From positions 62,001 to 126,000 of the forward strand of contig JBEKJP010000002.1 in the NCBI GenBank assembly GCA_050011155.1: a stretch of DNA of 64,000 nt, written 5' to 3'. The position numbers and the translations under genes are program-made. The stretch comes from Palsa-504 sp050011155. GTDB taxonomy: Bacteria > Actinomycetota > Actinomycetes > Streptosporangiales > Streptosporangiaceae. The notes below the pieces were generated by a model, which saw only the letters and a list, made by a program, of their open reading frames with translations, was not told the origin of the DNA and made no database searches. Positions within the stretch are counted from its first letter, which is position 1. Every line of letters starts with the position of its first letter. This document shows, in pieces, positions 1-8,606 of this stretch.

Positions 1-236
1 CTCGCCGCCGATACGGCCGTCGACTTCCGGCCGTTCGGCGTCGCCGCCGTGTGCTGGCCGCCGACCCCGGTGTCCTCGCTCTCAGCGGACGCACCCTCAT
101 CGGTGCGGAAGTGGCGCAACGGTACGGGATCAGCGAGACCTTCCCCAAAGGCACGTCGAACACCGGGGACCTGTCGTACGCACGCCCGTTGCGGCTTGAC
201 TCGCCGTCCCTGTTCTGGGACGGCGAAACCCGCTGA
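1..236 (+). pseudogene. SDR C-terminal remnant, frameshifted and internally deleted
   Basis: The left edge carries the C-terminal part of a short-chain dehydrogenase split over two frames. Frame 1 (from base 1) reads ADTAVDFRPFGVAAV, the helix and strand before the SDR cofactor loop. Frame 3 (from about base 51) reads DPGVLALSGRTLIGAEVAQR followed by YGISE, the usual extreme C-terminus of actinobacterial SDRs, and ends at TGA 234-236. In intact relatives roughly 30-40 residues separate these blocks, so a deletion plus a frame change has joined them. The N-terminal Rossmann part would lie outside the window. Inference: non-functional gene end. Confidence 0.6.
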
Positions 237-283
237 CCGGATTGGCGGTCTTACGGCCTGGATACGCCGGTTTCCCTATTCCG

Positions 284-1318
284 CTATGAGCCGAGGGCCG
301 GGATGATCTGCGGCAAGTCAACCGTCGTGCGGATGCCGGGCGGGGCCGCACAGATGTAGGCAACCGCGTTGACCGCGCGGTTGGCGGTGTAACCGGGGGT
401 CATCTCGCCCGCCCGGCCTTCCGGGATCGCGAAGTTGATGTCGATGTCCAGCGGGGCGTCACCGTCGACCTGGACACGCCAGCCGTTCCCGCGGACCTCC
501 CAGGCCGGGTCCAGGTCGGCCGAGCAGTACCAGGTCGCGATGAACGTCACTAGAGGACGGCCGTCGTGCAGGCCGGTCACGATCGTCCGCATCCCGGCTA
601 CCGTGCCCGCGTCCAGCGTGCCCGCCGCGATCGTGAGCTTCTCCGGCGTGACCGCCACTTCTCCGGTCGAGGTGACGGAGTCGAGCGGGAGGCCGACCGC
701 CTCGGCCAGCAGGCGCATCGACGGGCCGAACGAGTAAGCGCCGAAGGCGAACCGCTCCGGCGGGAACTCCGCCACCGGGTGTCCGAAGCCCATGAGGCTG
801 AAGAGCATGTCGGGCGAGTCGCGGGTGGAGCAGTCGGCGTACTCGTTGATCGTCAGGCCGTCGAGGCGGCGCTGGATGGACGTCAGCACCAGGGGGATCG
901 CTTCGGTGATGAAGCCGGGGCTCGAGCCGGTGCTGTGAATGGAGGCGCCGCTGGCGGCGCAGACCCGTTCGACCCGTTCCCGGTCGGCTGGCGCCATGCT
1001 GCCCGGGTAATAGAACTCCCCGCACGTAGTGACGATGTTCGTGCCGGTGGCGAGGATGGCGCATACCTGGTCCAGGTCACAGGTCGCGGGCATGTAAATC
1101 AGGCAGTCCGCGCCGAGCGCGAGGATCTCGTCGATATCGGTGGTGGCGGTCACCCCGGTCGGCGGCAGGCCGCAGAGGTCGCCGGCGTCCTGGCCGGCCT
1201 TGGCGGCCGAGGTCACGTACACGCCGCCCAGCGTGAGCCCAGGGTGCTCGATGATGTGACGAAGAGAGCGGGTGCCGATATTGCCAGTCGCCCATTGCAC
1301 GACGCGGAGTCCGGTCAT
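284..1318 (-). CDS. NAD(P)-binding dihydrodipicolinate reductase-like protein
   Basis: A 344-residue protein with an N-terminal Rossmann motif (VVQWATGNIGTRSLRHI, residues about 5-21) like the DapB N-terminal fold and 2,4-diaminopentanoate dehydrogenase-like proteins of actinobacteria. The central motifs TTCGEFYYPG and STGSSPGFITEAIPL are typical of that group. The substrate is not evident. The ATG at 1318 is preferred over an upstream start because GAGGAG precedes it at good spacing. It is the last gene of a minus-strand operon after an acyl-CoA dehydrogenase and an SDR, which suggests oxidoreduction of a CoA-pathway intermediate. Family assignment is fairly sure, function unknown. Confidence 0.75.
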   Translation of the reverse strand: MTGLRVVQWATGNIGTRSLRHIIEHPGLTLGGVYVTSAAKAGQDAGDLCGLPPTGVTATTDIDEILALGADCLIYMPATCDLDQVCAILATGTNIVTTCGEFYYPGSMAPADRERVERVCAASGASIHSTGSSPGFITEAIPLVLTSIQRRLDGLTINEYADCSTRDSPDMLFSLMGFGHPVAEFPPERFAFGAYSFGPSMRLLAEAVGLPLDSVTSTGEVAVTPEKLTIAAGTLDAGTVAGMRTIVTGLHDGRPLVTFIATWYCSADLDPAWEVRGNGWRVQVDGDAPLDIDINFAIPEGRAGEMTPGYTANRAVNAVAYICAAPPGIRTTVDLPQIIPALGS

Positions 1319-1354
1319 GATTTCTTCTCCTCGGTGAGAGTTTGTCACTACCAG

Positions 1355-2119
1355 TCAGTACAGGCCCCCGTCGACCCGGATGAGCGAGCCGGTCGTGAAA
1401 CTGGAGGCGGCCGACGCCAGGTAGAGCGCCGTCGTCACGACCTCCTCGGGCGACCCGGCGCGCCCGGCGGCGTTCCGCCAGGACCGCTTGCTCTCCTCGG
1501 GCCAGTGTTTCGAGATGTCGGTGAGGAACGGCCCCGCGCATAGCGTGTTGACCCGCACCCTGGGCGCGTACTCGCGGGAAAAGACCGTGGTGAGCGCGTT
1601 GAGGGCCGCCTTGGCGCCTGCGTAAGGCCCGAAGCGGGGGGCGGGGAACAAAGCACCGCTCGAGGAGACGTTGATGATGGATCCGCCGTCCCCGTCGTAC
1701 ATCCGCTGGCCGATCAGCGCGCTCAGCCGGAAGGGGCCCTTGAAGTTCACCCCGATCACCTTGTCGAACAGCTCCTCGGACGTCTGCGCCGAGGACGGCG
1801 CCAGCGGTGACATGCCCGCGTTGTTGACCAGGATGTCCACCCGGCCGAAATGCTCGTAGGCGCGGTCGGCCAGCTCGCCGCACTCGCTCCAGTGGCCGAC
1901 ATGGCATGCGACCGGCAGCGCCCGCCGTCCGGTCTCCTCGATCTCGTCCGCCAGCGCCGTGCAGTTGTCCAGCTTGCGGCTGGCGATGACCACGTCGGCG
2001 CCCGCGCCGGCGAAGGCGAGGACCATCTCCCGGCCAAGGCCGCGGCTCCCGCCAGTGACCACGGCGACCTTCCCGGTCAGGTCGAACAGCGCCGCGGGAC
2101 CGGCCGGGGCGCCGGTCAC
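1355..2119 (-). CDS. SDR family oxidoreductase
   Basis: A 254-residue classical SDR. The cofactor motif TGGSRGLG lies near residue 20, NNAG at about 95, the catalytic Ser in NVSSSGAL and the YAGAK pair near residue 163; the C-terminus RVDGGLY is complete. The start is GTG at 2119, overlapping the stop of the upstream acyl-CoA dehydrogenase by 4 bases (GTGA), so the two are translationally coupled; the longer open frame upstream reads as GC-rich junk. Probably oxidises or reduces a hydroxy/keto intermediate of the same acyl-CoA pathway. Confidence 0.85.
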   Translation of the reverse strand: MTGAPAGPAALFDLTGKVAVVTGGSRGLGREMVLAFAGAGADVVIASRKLDNCTALADEIEETGRRALPVACHVGHWSECGELADRAYEHFGRVDILVNNAGMSPLAPSSAQTSEELFDKVIGVNFKGPFRLSALIGQRMYDGDGGSIINVSSSGALFPAPRFGPYAGAKAALNALTTVFSREYAPRVRVNTLCAGPFLTDISKHWPEESKRSWRNAAGRAGSPEEVVTTALYLASAASSFTTGSLIRVDGGLY

Positions 2120-3417
2120 AGTCCGTGCTCCTCGAGGACGGCCGCGTACCGGGCACGTGCCTGCGCCCGGCGGGTGGGGATGTGCTCGGTGGGGAACAGG
2201 CCGGGGGCCGGCTGGTAGCCGCGCAGCATCTGCTTGGCCACGGCCGTCTTGTGCACCTCGGTCGGCCCGTCGGCCAGCGCGAGCTGCGGGGCGTACGACC
2301 ACCAGGGGCCGAGCGGGGTCTCCTGGGTGGTGCCGAGCGACCCGTGCAGGTGGACCGCCCGCTGCAGGATGTCATGCAGCACCGAGGCCAGCGCCACCTT
2401 GCACATGGCGATGTGGGTGCGCGCGGCGCCGTGCGGCTGGTTGTCGATGATCCACGCCGTCTGCAGGACCAGCAGCCGGAACTGCGCGAGCTGGATGGCC
2501 GAGTCGGCGATGAAGCCCTGGACGAACTGGTGCTCGGCCAGGGTCTTGCCCTGCGTGCGGCGGGACAGCGCGCGCTCGCACATCATGTCGAACGCGCGCT
2601 GGCACTTTCCCACCACCCGCATCGCGTGGTGCACGCGGCCGCCGCCCAGCCGGGACTGGGCGACCTTGAAGCCTTCGCCGGGTGCCCCGAGCATCGCGTC
2701 GAGCGACACCTTGACCTGGTTGTAGCGGATATAGGCGTGGGTCCCCTCGTCCAGGTCGTCGCGCTCGTTCATCGTCGCCACGTTGCGGATGATCTCGATG
2801 CCTGGTGCGTCAGCCGGGACGATGAACATGGACATCCGCTCGTGCGGCCGCGCTTCGGCGTCGGTCACCAGCATTGCGATGAGGAACGACGCGTAGCGGG
2901 CGTTGGACGAGAACCACTTCTCGCCGTTGATCACCCACGCGTCACCGTCCCTGGTCGCATGGCAGACGAACTCCTTGGGATCGGCCCCGGCCTGCGGTTC
3001 TGTCATCGAGAAGGACGACACGATCGTGCCGTCGAGCAGCGGCTGGAGGTAGCGCGCCTTCTGCTCCCCGGTCCCGTACAACGCGAGAATCTCGGCGTTG
3101 CCGGTGTCGGGAGCGGCCGTGCCGAAGACCGTCGGCGCCCAGGCCGAACGACCGAGGATCTCGTTCATCAGCGCTAGCTTGAGCTGCCCGTAGCCCTGTC
3201 CGCCCAGTTCGGGGCCGAGGTGACAGGCCCACAGGCCTTGTTCCTTCACCTTCTCACGCAGCGGCGCCAGGATGGCCCGTGACGCCTTGTTGTGCACGTC
3301 ATAGGGGTCACCCGGATGCGGGAAGAGCAGGTCAAGGGGCTCGCACTCGTCACGCACGAACGTGGTCATCCAGTCGAGCTTCCCCTGGAACTCGGGCTCG
3401 GTGAAGAACTCCCACAT
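2116..3417 (-). CDS. acyl-CoA dehydrogenase, ACAD10/11-like
   Basis: A 433-residue acyl-CoA dehydrogenase, the normal length. It shows SFSMTEPQAGADP (FAD/substrate loop, about 140), INGEKWFSSNA (about 165), the HLHGSLGTTQETPLGPWW loop and a C-terminal ADGPTEVHKTAVAKQMLR segment, the pattern of the ACAD10/ACAD11 branch rather than classical fatty-acid FadE. It is first in a minus-strand operon with the SDR and the reductase-like gene. An APH-type kinase is divergent across 125 bp; in animals ACAD10/11 carry such a kinase in the same chain and handle 4-hydroxyacyl-CoAs. By analogy this pair may do the same (inference). Confidence 0.85.
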   Translation of the reverse strand: MWEFFTEPEFQGKLDWMTTFVRDECEPLDLLFPHPGDPYDVHNKASRAILAPLREKVKEQGLWACHLGPELGGQGYGQLKLALMNEILGRSAWAPTVFGTAAPDTGNAEILALYGTGEQKARYLQPLLDGTIVSSFSMTEPQAGADPKEFVCHATRDGDAWVINGEKWFSSNARYASFLIAMLVTDAEARPHERMSMFIVPADAPGIEIIRNVATMNERDDLDEGTHAYIRYNQVKVSLDAMLGAPGEGFKVAQSRLGGGRVHHAMRVVGKCQRAFDMMCERALSRRTQGKTLAEHQFVQGFIADSAIQLAQFRLLVLQTAWIIDNQPHGAARTHIAMCKVALASVLHDILQRAVHLHGSLGTTQETPLGPWWSYAPQLALADGPTEVHKTAVAKQMLRGYQPAPGLFPTEHIPTRRAQARARYAAVLEEHGL

Positions 3418-3542
3418 GTGCCGCTCCTGCCGCGATTTTGAATAGCTTACTGAATATTAGAAGATATATGTTTGACTGGCCAGGGAGCCGCCCACCCGGA
3501 CGGGTTCGAAGCTAGCTGTTCACCGATGCGGGAGTGAGCGTG
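3418..3542. promoter_or_regulatory. divergent promoter region, ACAD operon / kinase gene
   Basis: This 125-bp gap separates two divergently read genes. It holds the only A+T-rich stretch nearby (about 3437-3475, with gaatagcttactgaatatta and gatatatg), followed by TTTGACTGGCCAGG, a short symmetric sequence around TGGCCA. Promoters for both directions are expected here; no exact -35/-10 pair can be assigned. Confidence 0.45.
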
Positions 3543-4577
3543 ATGGCCGCCAGCCAGGCCGACGAGAGACTGCTGGCCCAGCTGCGGGACCGGGTGGGGC
3601 GGCGGGTCATCGACTGGCGTCCGGGCGCGCGGGTCCGCGGCGTATCCCCGCTGACCGGCGGCACCTCGAGCCTGACCTTCCTAGCCGAGCTGGTCGGCGT
3701 GGCCGCGGGGGAGACTCCGGTGGTGCTCAAGGTGGCACCGCCCGGACTCGCCCCGCTTCGCAATCGCGACGTGCTGCGCCAGGCGAGGCTGCAGAAGGCG
3801 GTTCAGGGGCCCGGACGGCCGCTGGCGCCTGATGTGCTCTTCTCCGACCCTGGCGACCCGCCGGACGTCCCGCCGTTCATGGCGATGAACCTGGTCCCGG
3901 GGGAGTGCCTGGAACCGGTGCTGAGCGACGACGCCGAGCGGCCCGCGCCCGGCCAGGTGCGGGCCCGGTTCCTCGACGCCGTGCAGGTACTGGCCCAGCT
4001 GCACCGGATCGCCCCGGCTGAGGCGGGACTGGGCGACGAGCCGGCCGTCGGGCTCGACGACGAGGTGGACCGGTGGACCCGCGCATTCGCCACCCTGCCC
4101 GGGGACATGGCGGGTGACTACGACCGGGCCGGCAGGGCGCTGCGGGCCAGTGCGCCCGCGCCGCTGCCGCCGGCCGTCAACCACGGCGACTTCCGGCTCG
4201 GCAACACGTTGTGCGCGGGCGACCGGGTCAACGCAGTCATCGACTGGGAGATCTGGTCGGTGGGCGACCCGCGCATCGACCTCGCCTGGCTGACCTTCTT
4301 CACCGACGACGCCGGGCACCCCGCCGTCGCGCCGGGGACGGTCGCGGGTACCCCGACCGGCCGTGAGGTGGTCCGCGCCTACGAGGACGCGGTCGGCCAC
4401 AGCGTGCCCGAACTAGGGTGGTTCGACGCACTCACCAGGTACAAGGAGGCTGGCGTCACCGGGCTGCTGCTCAAGCGGGCGATCAAGCTCGGCCGGCCGG
4501 TGAAGGAGTCAATGGCGCGGATGCAGGCGGAACTCCCCCGGCTCGTCCAGCAGGCCATCCGCATCGTGAGCGGCTGA
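3543..4577 (+). CDS. APH-type phosphotransferase (ACAD10/11-kinase-like)
   Basis: A 344-residue aminoglycoside-phosphotransferase-fold protein. The substrate loop LTGGTSSLTF (about 39) and VVLKVAPP (Lys, about 64) precede the catalytic loop NHGDFRLGNTL (HxDxxxxN) and the metal-binding VIDWEIWSVGDPRIDLAW. This resembles the kinase module of ACAD10/ACAD11 rather than a resistance enzyme. The ATG at 3543 has GGGAG eight bases upstream; GTGs at 3534 and 3540 are alternatives. It leads a short plus-strand operon with a TIM-barrel isomerase-like gene and is divergent from an ACAD10/11-like gene, which supports a metabolic CoA-ester or hydroxyacid kinase role. Confidence 0.8.
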   Translation: MAASQADERLLAQLRDRVGRRVIDWRPGARVRGVSPLTGGTSSLTFLAELVGVAAGETPVVLKVAPPGLAPLRNRDVLRQARLQKAVQGPGRPLAPDVLFSDPGDPPDVPPFMAMNLVPGECLEPVLSDDAERPAPGQVRARFLDAVQVLAQLHRIAPAEAGLGDEPAVGLDDEVDRWTRAFATLPGDMAGDYDRAGRALRASAPAPLPPAVNHGDFRLGNTLCAGDRVNAVIDWEIWSVGDPRIDLAWLTFFTDDAGHPAVAPGTVAGTPTGREVVRAYEDAVGHSVPELGWFDALTRYKEAGVTGLLLKRAIKLGRPVKESMARMQAELPRLVQQAIRIVSG

Positions 4578-4605
4578 CGCTCGCGCAGACGTAAGGGGGT
4601 ACCCG

Positions 4606-5412
4606 GTGCATCCGCGAGTCTCGGTCAGCGGGCTGTGCTTTCCCAGGCTCTCGGCCACCGGCGCGATCGAGGCCATCGCCGGTCTCGGTGCCGTCAACGC
4701 GTCGATCACCGGGACTAAGGCCCGCGAGTCCGGGGCCGGGGCCGTCGTCGCCACCGGCCGGCGGCATGGCGTCGAGATCATCGCGACCACCGGTGCGCTC
4801 GGCCTCGACCTGTCGTCGGGACCAGCTGCCGGCGCGTCGCTGCGGCGCGCGGAACAGGACATCGACCTGGCGGCAGCCGTGGGCGCGGCGGTGATGTACG
4901 GACTGGCCGGGCCGCGTACCTCGGCCCGCTGGGATGCCTGCGCGGACGCCTACGTGAATGCGGCCGGCGGACTGGCCGGCTACGCGGCGGACCGCGGGGT
5001 GACCCTCGCCATCGAGCCGACCAGCTGGCTGTACGCCGATCTGACATTCATCCACACGTTCCACGATGCGCTGCTGGTCGCTCCCCGGGCCGGGATGGGG
5101 ATATGCCTGGATGCGTTCCACGTCTGGACCGAGGCCGGACTGCGCGAGGAGATCGGCGCGCATGCCGGCCTGATCGCGCACGTGCAGCTCAGCGACATGA
5201 CCCGGGGATCCAGGGCTCTGCCGTGCCGGGCGGTCCCCGGAGCGGGAGACGTGCCGCTGGCGGCCGTCGTCCAGTGGCTTCTCGGCGCCGGGTATCCGGG
5301 GGTCTTCGACTGCGAGCTCAACGGGCCGGGCATCGACGCCATCGGCCACCACGCGGCCGCCGCGCAGGCCGCGAGCTGGCTGGACAAGCTGCTCGAAGAA
5401 CTGGGGGCATGA
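4606..5412 (+). CDS. sugar phosphate isomerase/epimerase-like TIM barrel
   Basis: A 268-residue protein with the xylose-isomerase-like (AP endonuclease 2) fold. Metal-ligand style motifs are visible: LAIEPTSW (Glu, about 143), GICLDAFHVW (Asp/His, about 168), AHVQLSDM (His, about 190) and FDCELNGPGI (Glu, about 240). Such proteins isomerise, epimerise or hydrolyse small polar substrates; the substrate cannot be told. The GTG start at 4606 follows the kinase gene by 28 bp, so the two are probably co-transcribed. It converges on the dehydrogenase gene at 5443. Confidence 0.7.
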   Translation: MHPRVSVSGLCFPRLSATGAIEAIAGLGAVNASITGTKARESGAGAVVATGRRHGVEIIATTGALGLDLSSGPAAGASLRRAEQDIDLAAAVGAAVMYGLAGPRTSARWDACADAYVNAAGGLAGYAADRGVTLAIEPTSWLYADLTFIHTFHDALLVAPRAGMGICLDAFHVWTEAGLREEIGAHAGLIAHVQLSDMTRGSRALPCRAVPGAGDVPLAAVVQWLLGAGYPGVFDCELNGPGIDAIGHHAAAAQAASWLDKLLEELGA

Positions 5413-5442
5413 CCGCGCGGCGTCCGGCCCTGGGCGCGTACC

Positions 5443-6243
5443 TCAGATGAGCGTCAGCCTGCCCCGGCGGACGACATCGATCAGCAGTCCCGGGTCAACT
5501 CCCCGCTCGGCGGCCTGCTCCAGGCAGATCCCCACGTCCTTGCTCATGAACGGGCCGATCCGGGTGGCGAACTCTGTCATGCTGCCCCGCGTCCCGGCGC
5601 GATGGCTCGCCTGGCTGCCGCCGCTCATGTGCTCGAGCGCGCCCAGCAGGCCGCCGGGAGCCACCCCGAGCGCCTCGCCGAGCCGGACCGCCTCCGCCGT
5701 CAGCTGCACGTTGGCGGCGAACAGGAGATTGTTGACCAGCTTGACCGCCAGCGCGGTGCCGAGTTCACCGGTCTCGATGACGGGATCGGCGTAGGCACGG
5801 ACAACGGCAGCGGCCCGCGTCCGGGCGGCGGCCGGGCCGCCCAGGAGGACGGTCAGCCGACCTGTCCTGATATCGTCCGGGCCGCCGCTCACCGGCGCAT
5901 CCACCACATGGATTCCGGGGAAGTCTCCGGCCACCGCCCGCAAGGTCGACTCCCGGCCGGTCACGTGCGAGGCGAGCACGGCGCCATCCGGCAGGGCACC
6001 GGCCAGCGGCCCGGCGATCTCGGTCAGCTGCTCGTCGCTGAAGACGCACAGCAGCAGTACGTCGGCGCCGGCGGCGGCCTGCGGCAGTTCGGTCGCGAGC
6101 CGGACGCCGAGCCGGGCCAGGGCGGACTGGGTCTCGGGTCGGCGCGCGTACACCGTGAGGTCGTGCCCGGCGGCAGCGAGCCGTTCGACCATCGGCAGGC
6201 CCATCCGCCCGGCCCCGACCAACCCGACCCGTGAGGAACCCAT
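5443..6243 (-). CDS. 3-hydroxyisobutyrate dehydrogenase-family beta-hydroxyacid dehydrogenase
   Basis: A 266-residue NAD(P)-dependent dehydrogenase of the 6-phosphogluconate/3-hydroxyisobutyrate group. It shows the N-terminal GLVGAGRMGLPMVERL dinucleotide motif, DAPVSGGPDDIRTGRL (family signature, about 115), the catalytic-Lys helix ALAVKLVNNLLFAANVQ (about 165) and a C-terminal MSKDVGICLEQA helix. ATG 6243 is preferred because AGGAGG lies just upstream; an earlier ATG at 6282 has no such site. It is a single minus-strand gene divergent from the enoyl-CoA hydratase. Likely oxidises a short beta-hydroxyacid. Confidence 0.85.
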   Translation of the reverse strand: MGSSRVGLVGAGRMGLPMVERLAAAGHDLTVYARRPETQSALARLGVRLATELPQAAAGADVLLLCVFSDEQLTEIAGPLAGALPDGAVLASHVTGRESTLRAVAGDFPGIHVVDAPVSGGPDDIRTGRLTVLLGGPAAARTRAAAVVRAYADPVIETGELGTALAVKLVNNLLFAANVQLTAEAVRLGEALGVAPGGLLGALEHMSGGSQASHRAGTRGSMTEFATRIGPFMSKDVGICLEQAAERGVDPGLLIDVVRRGRLTLI

Positions 6244-6385
6244 CGCTGCCTCCTGTCGCCTGATCCCGGCGGCCATGGCCACGGCGCGGCCCGGTCCGGT
6301 CCGGTCCGACCGTAGTAGATTATTTAGTTATATTATTTTGGTCAAGTTTCGCCATGTCCCTGGCACCACAACGGCTGGAGGCCGC

Positions 6386-7267
6386 ATGTCCGATGCCGCT
6401 GACGGATCGCCCCTCTCCGGATCTGCGCCGCGCCCGCCCGAGGGCGACTGGCTGGGGACCCCCTACCTGAGATTCGAGCGTCATCCCCCGTTCGCCCATC
6501 TCACCGTGGACCGCCCGGAGGCCAGGAACGCGCTGACCCAGGCGATGTACTTCGGCATCCGCTACGCGGTCCGAAGGGTCGACGCCGACCCGGAACTGGC
6601 GGGGCTGCTGGTCACCGGCACTGGCGACGTGTTCATTCCCGGCGGCGACCTCGGCCAGGAGGTCAGCGACGGATGGGCCGACTTCAACGCGGCGCCGGGC
6701 ACGTTCGAGGTGCTGCCGTTCGACGTGCTGCGGCAGAGCGTCAAGCCGGTCGTCTCCGCCGTCAACGGGATCTGCCAGGGCGGCGGCCTGCTGATCGCGA
6801 TGTGCTCGGACCTCGCGGTGGTGAGCGAGCGCGCCACCTTCCGGGTACCTGAGCTGCTGCGCGGTATCTCCGATACCTACTACGCGCAGCTCCTGGTGCG
6901 CCTCATCGGGCCGGTGCGCACCCGCGACCTCATGTTCACCGGCCGCCGCCTCACCGCCGCCGAGGCTCTCGGCTGGGGCCTGGTGAGCCGGGTCGTCCCG
7001 CACGACGAGCTGCTCAGGACGGCCACAGAAGAGCTCGCCCAGATCGTCCAGGCCGCGCCCGAGGCCCGCCGGGATATCAAGCGGGTCCTCGATCAGTATG
7101 TCGGGTTGCAGGACCGGATCGCGTTCTTCGACAGCCTTCAGCGCCCCGAGTCCAGGGAGGGCTTCGCCGCCTTCATCGAGAAGCGGTCGCCCAGCTGGGT
7201 GCCGGAGGCGCTGCGCCGAGACACCCGCCTGACCGGGGGCGATGTCCTAGGGAAATCAGATTACTAA
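6386..7267 (+). CDS. enoyl-CoA hydratase/isomerase family protein
   Basis: A 293-residue crotonase. DRPEARNALTQAM lies near residue 45, the first oxyanion-hole segment VFIPGGDLGQEV near 85, and NGICQGGGLLIAMCSDLAV (second oxyanion segment) near 130. The catalytic-Glu positions are not the classic pair: the region reads FRVPELLRGISDTYYAQLL, so hydratase versus isomerase/hydrolase cannot be decided. ATG 6386 has GGAGG nine bases upstream. An A+T-rich stretch at about 6313-6343 (attatttagttatattattt) is the probable promoter. The next plus-strand gene is a decayed thiolase, so a former beta-oxidation pair has been broken. Confidence 0.85.
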   Translation: MSDAADGSPLSGSAPRPPEGDWLGTPYLRFERHPPFAHLTVDRPEARNALTQAMYFGIRYAVRRVDADPELAGLLVTGTGDVFIPGGDLGQEVSDGWADFNAAPGTFEVLPFDVLRQSVKPVVSAVNGICQGGGLLIAMCSDLAVVSERATFRVPELLRGISDTYYAQLLVRLIGPVRTRDLMFTGRRLTAAEALGWGLVSRVVPHDELLRTATEELAQIVQAAPEARRDIKRVLDQYVGLQDRIAFFDSLQRPESREGFAAFIEKRSPSWVPEALRRDTRLTGGDVLGKSDY

Positions 7268-7301
7268 TGCCTGCGAATCAGCGACCCGATCGCGAGGAGC
7301 C

Positions 7302-7882
7302 ATGACCACAGCCGTCATTGTCGATATCATCCGCACCCCCTCAGGCAAGGGCAAGCCCGGCGGCGCCCTGTCCATCGCCCGCACCGCGCTGCTGGCAGCC
7401 GGCTTCCCGGAGAGCGTGCCGGGGACGACCGTCGACCGGCAATGCGGGTCCAGCCAGCAGGCGGCCCACTTCGCGGCCCAGGGCGTGGCCACCCAAAATG
7501 AGATCATCCCGGTCCGGCTGCCTGCGCCGGGCGCTTCCCCGAGATCGCCTGGCACGTCACCCCCGGAAGCTCATCACCGCTCACCGACGGCGCCTCGGCG
7601 GCGCTGGTCATGAGCGAGGAGAAGGCGGCTGATCTGGGACTACGGCCCCGGCCTCGGTTCCACGCCTTCGCGGTGTCCGGTAGCGACCCGCTGCTGATGC
7701 TGACCGGGGTCATCCCGGCCACAGAAAAGGTACTGCGGCGCAGCCGCCTGTCCATCGGATCCGGCACCAAGCTGATGGCCACCCTGCTGAACTACCTCGA
7801 AGCCACCGGCGGCCGCTACGGCCTGCAGACCATGTGCGAGGGCCGCGGGATGGCCAACGCCACGATCATCGAGCGGCTCTGA
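7302..7882 (+). pseudogene. thiolase (acetyl-CoA acyltransferase) pseudogene with internal deletions
   Basis: The ATG at 7302 after GAGGAG begins MTTAVIVDIIRTPSGKGKPG, a normal thiolase N-terminus, and reaches the nucleophile motif VDRQCGSSQQA in the same frame. Soon afterwards the frame is lost. In the frame read by 7610-7882 (open from about 7535) comes RFPEIAWHVTPGSSSPLTDG then ASAALVMSEEKAADLGL, the thiolase middle, and finally GSGTKLMATLLNYLEATGG and the C-terminal GRYGLQTMCEGRGMANATII. About half the roughly 390 residues are missing, including the NEAFA-type loop. Both ends remain recognisable, so this is an internally deleted, frameshifted gene. Confidence 0.85.
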
Positions 7883-7884
7883 CC

Positions 7885-8520
7885 GTGCCGGTACGCGGGC
7901 TCGAACCAGGGAAACGGGTGGCCCTGGTCGTCAACGAGATGCAGAACGCCATCACCAACCCGGCCTATATCGACACGCCGCTGGCCGATCAGGTGACCGC
8001 GCGCGGCATCGTCGCGCGGATCAACACCCTGGCGGCGGCGTTCCGTGCCGCCGGGGCGCCGGTTATTTTCTGCACGATCGCCGCGCGCACCCCGGACTGG
8101 GCCGGCTTCCGGGTCAACTGCGCGCTCGCGGCCATCATCCGGCAGAAGGGGCACCTGGTCGCGGGCACTGACAACGCTGCCATCCACGATGATCTGGTGG
8201 CCGGGCCGGCCGACGTCGTGAACCAGCGTGCCCATGGCATGGCGCCGTTCACCGGCACTACCCTTGACGCCACTCTGCGGGGCTACGGCATCGACACGGT
8301 GGTGCTCAGCGGTGTCTCCACCAACATCGCCCTGCCCGGCGCGGCCACCGAGGCAGTCGGGCTCGGTTACGACGTGGTGCTGGCCGAGGACTGCACGGCT
8401 GGCGCTACTCCCGAGACACACCAGATGCAGATCACCATGCACCTGCGGCTGCTGGCAACCGTTACCGACGCGAAATCGGTCATCGCGTCGCTGCGGGCAG
8501 CCCAGGCCGCCGGAACGTGA
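7885..8520 (+). CDS. isochorismatase-like (cysteine hydrolase-fold) protein lacking the usual triad
   Basis: A 211-residue isochorismatase-fold protein. The strand normally reading DMQ-D is VALVVNEMQNAI, so the catalytic Asp is Asn. The GV-TN--C segment that bears the nucleophile reads LSGVSTNIALPGAATEAV, with Ala/Leu where Cys is expected. The scaffold is intact through the C-terminal helix. Members without Asp and Cys exist in actinobacteria, but their chemistry is not clear. GTG 7885 starts 2 bases after the thiolase pseudogene stop; no strong ribosome site is visible. Whether it is an enzyme or a binding protein is open. Confidence 0.75.
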   Translation: MPVRGLEPGKRVALVVNEMQNAITNPAYIDTPLADQVTARGIVARINTLAAAFRAAGAPVIFCTIAARTPDWAGFRVNCALAAIIRQKGHLVAGTDNAAIHDDLVAGPADVVNQRAHGMAPFTGTTLDATLRGYGIDTVVLSGVSTNIALPGAATEAVGLGYDVVLAEDCTAGATPETHQMQITMHLRLLATVTDAKSVIASLRAAQAAGT

Positions 8521-8606
8521 CCGTGCCCGGCCGCCGTGGGGGGAGTGCGAGCGAGCCGCTGCCTCGCACGCCGCCATGCCGTCTCCCTGAGATGCTCCGC
8601 CTAACA

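Noticed and set aside
1346..1359. CACTAC-CA-GTCAGT near the reductase-like gene
   Set aside because: Only one arm matches the operator family and it overlaps the end of the upstream SDR gene within an operon, so it is not listed as a site.
6292..6310. GGTCC triple repeat near the dehydrogenase start
   Set aside because: Short, imperfect and typical of GC-rich intergenic sequence; no regulatory meaning can be supported.
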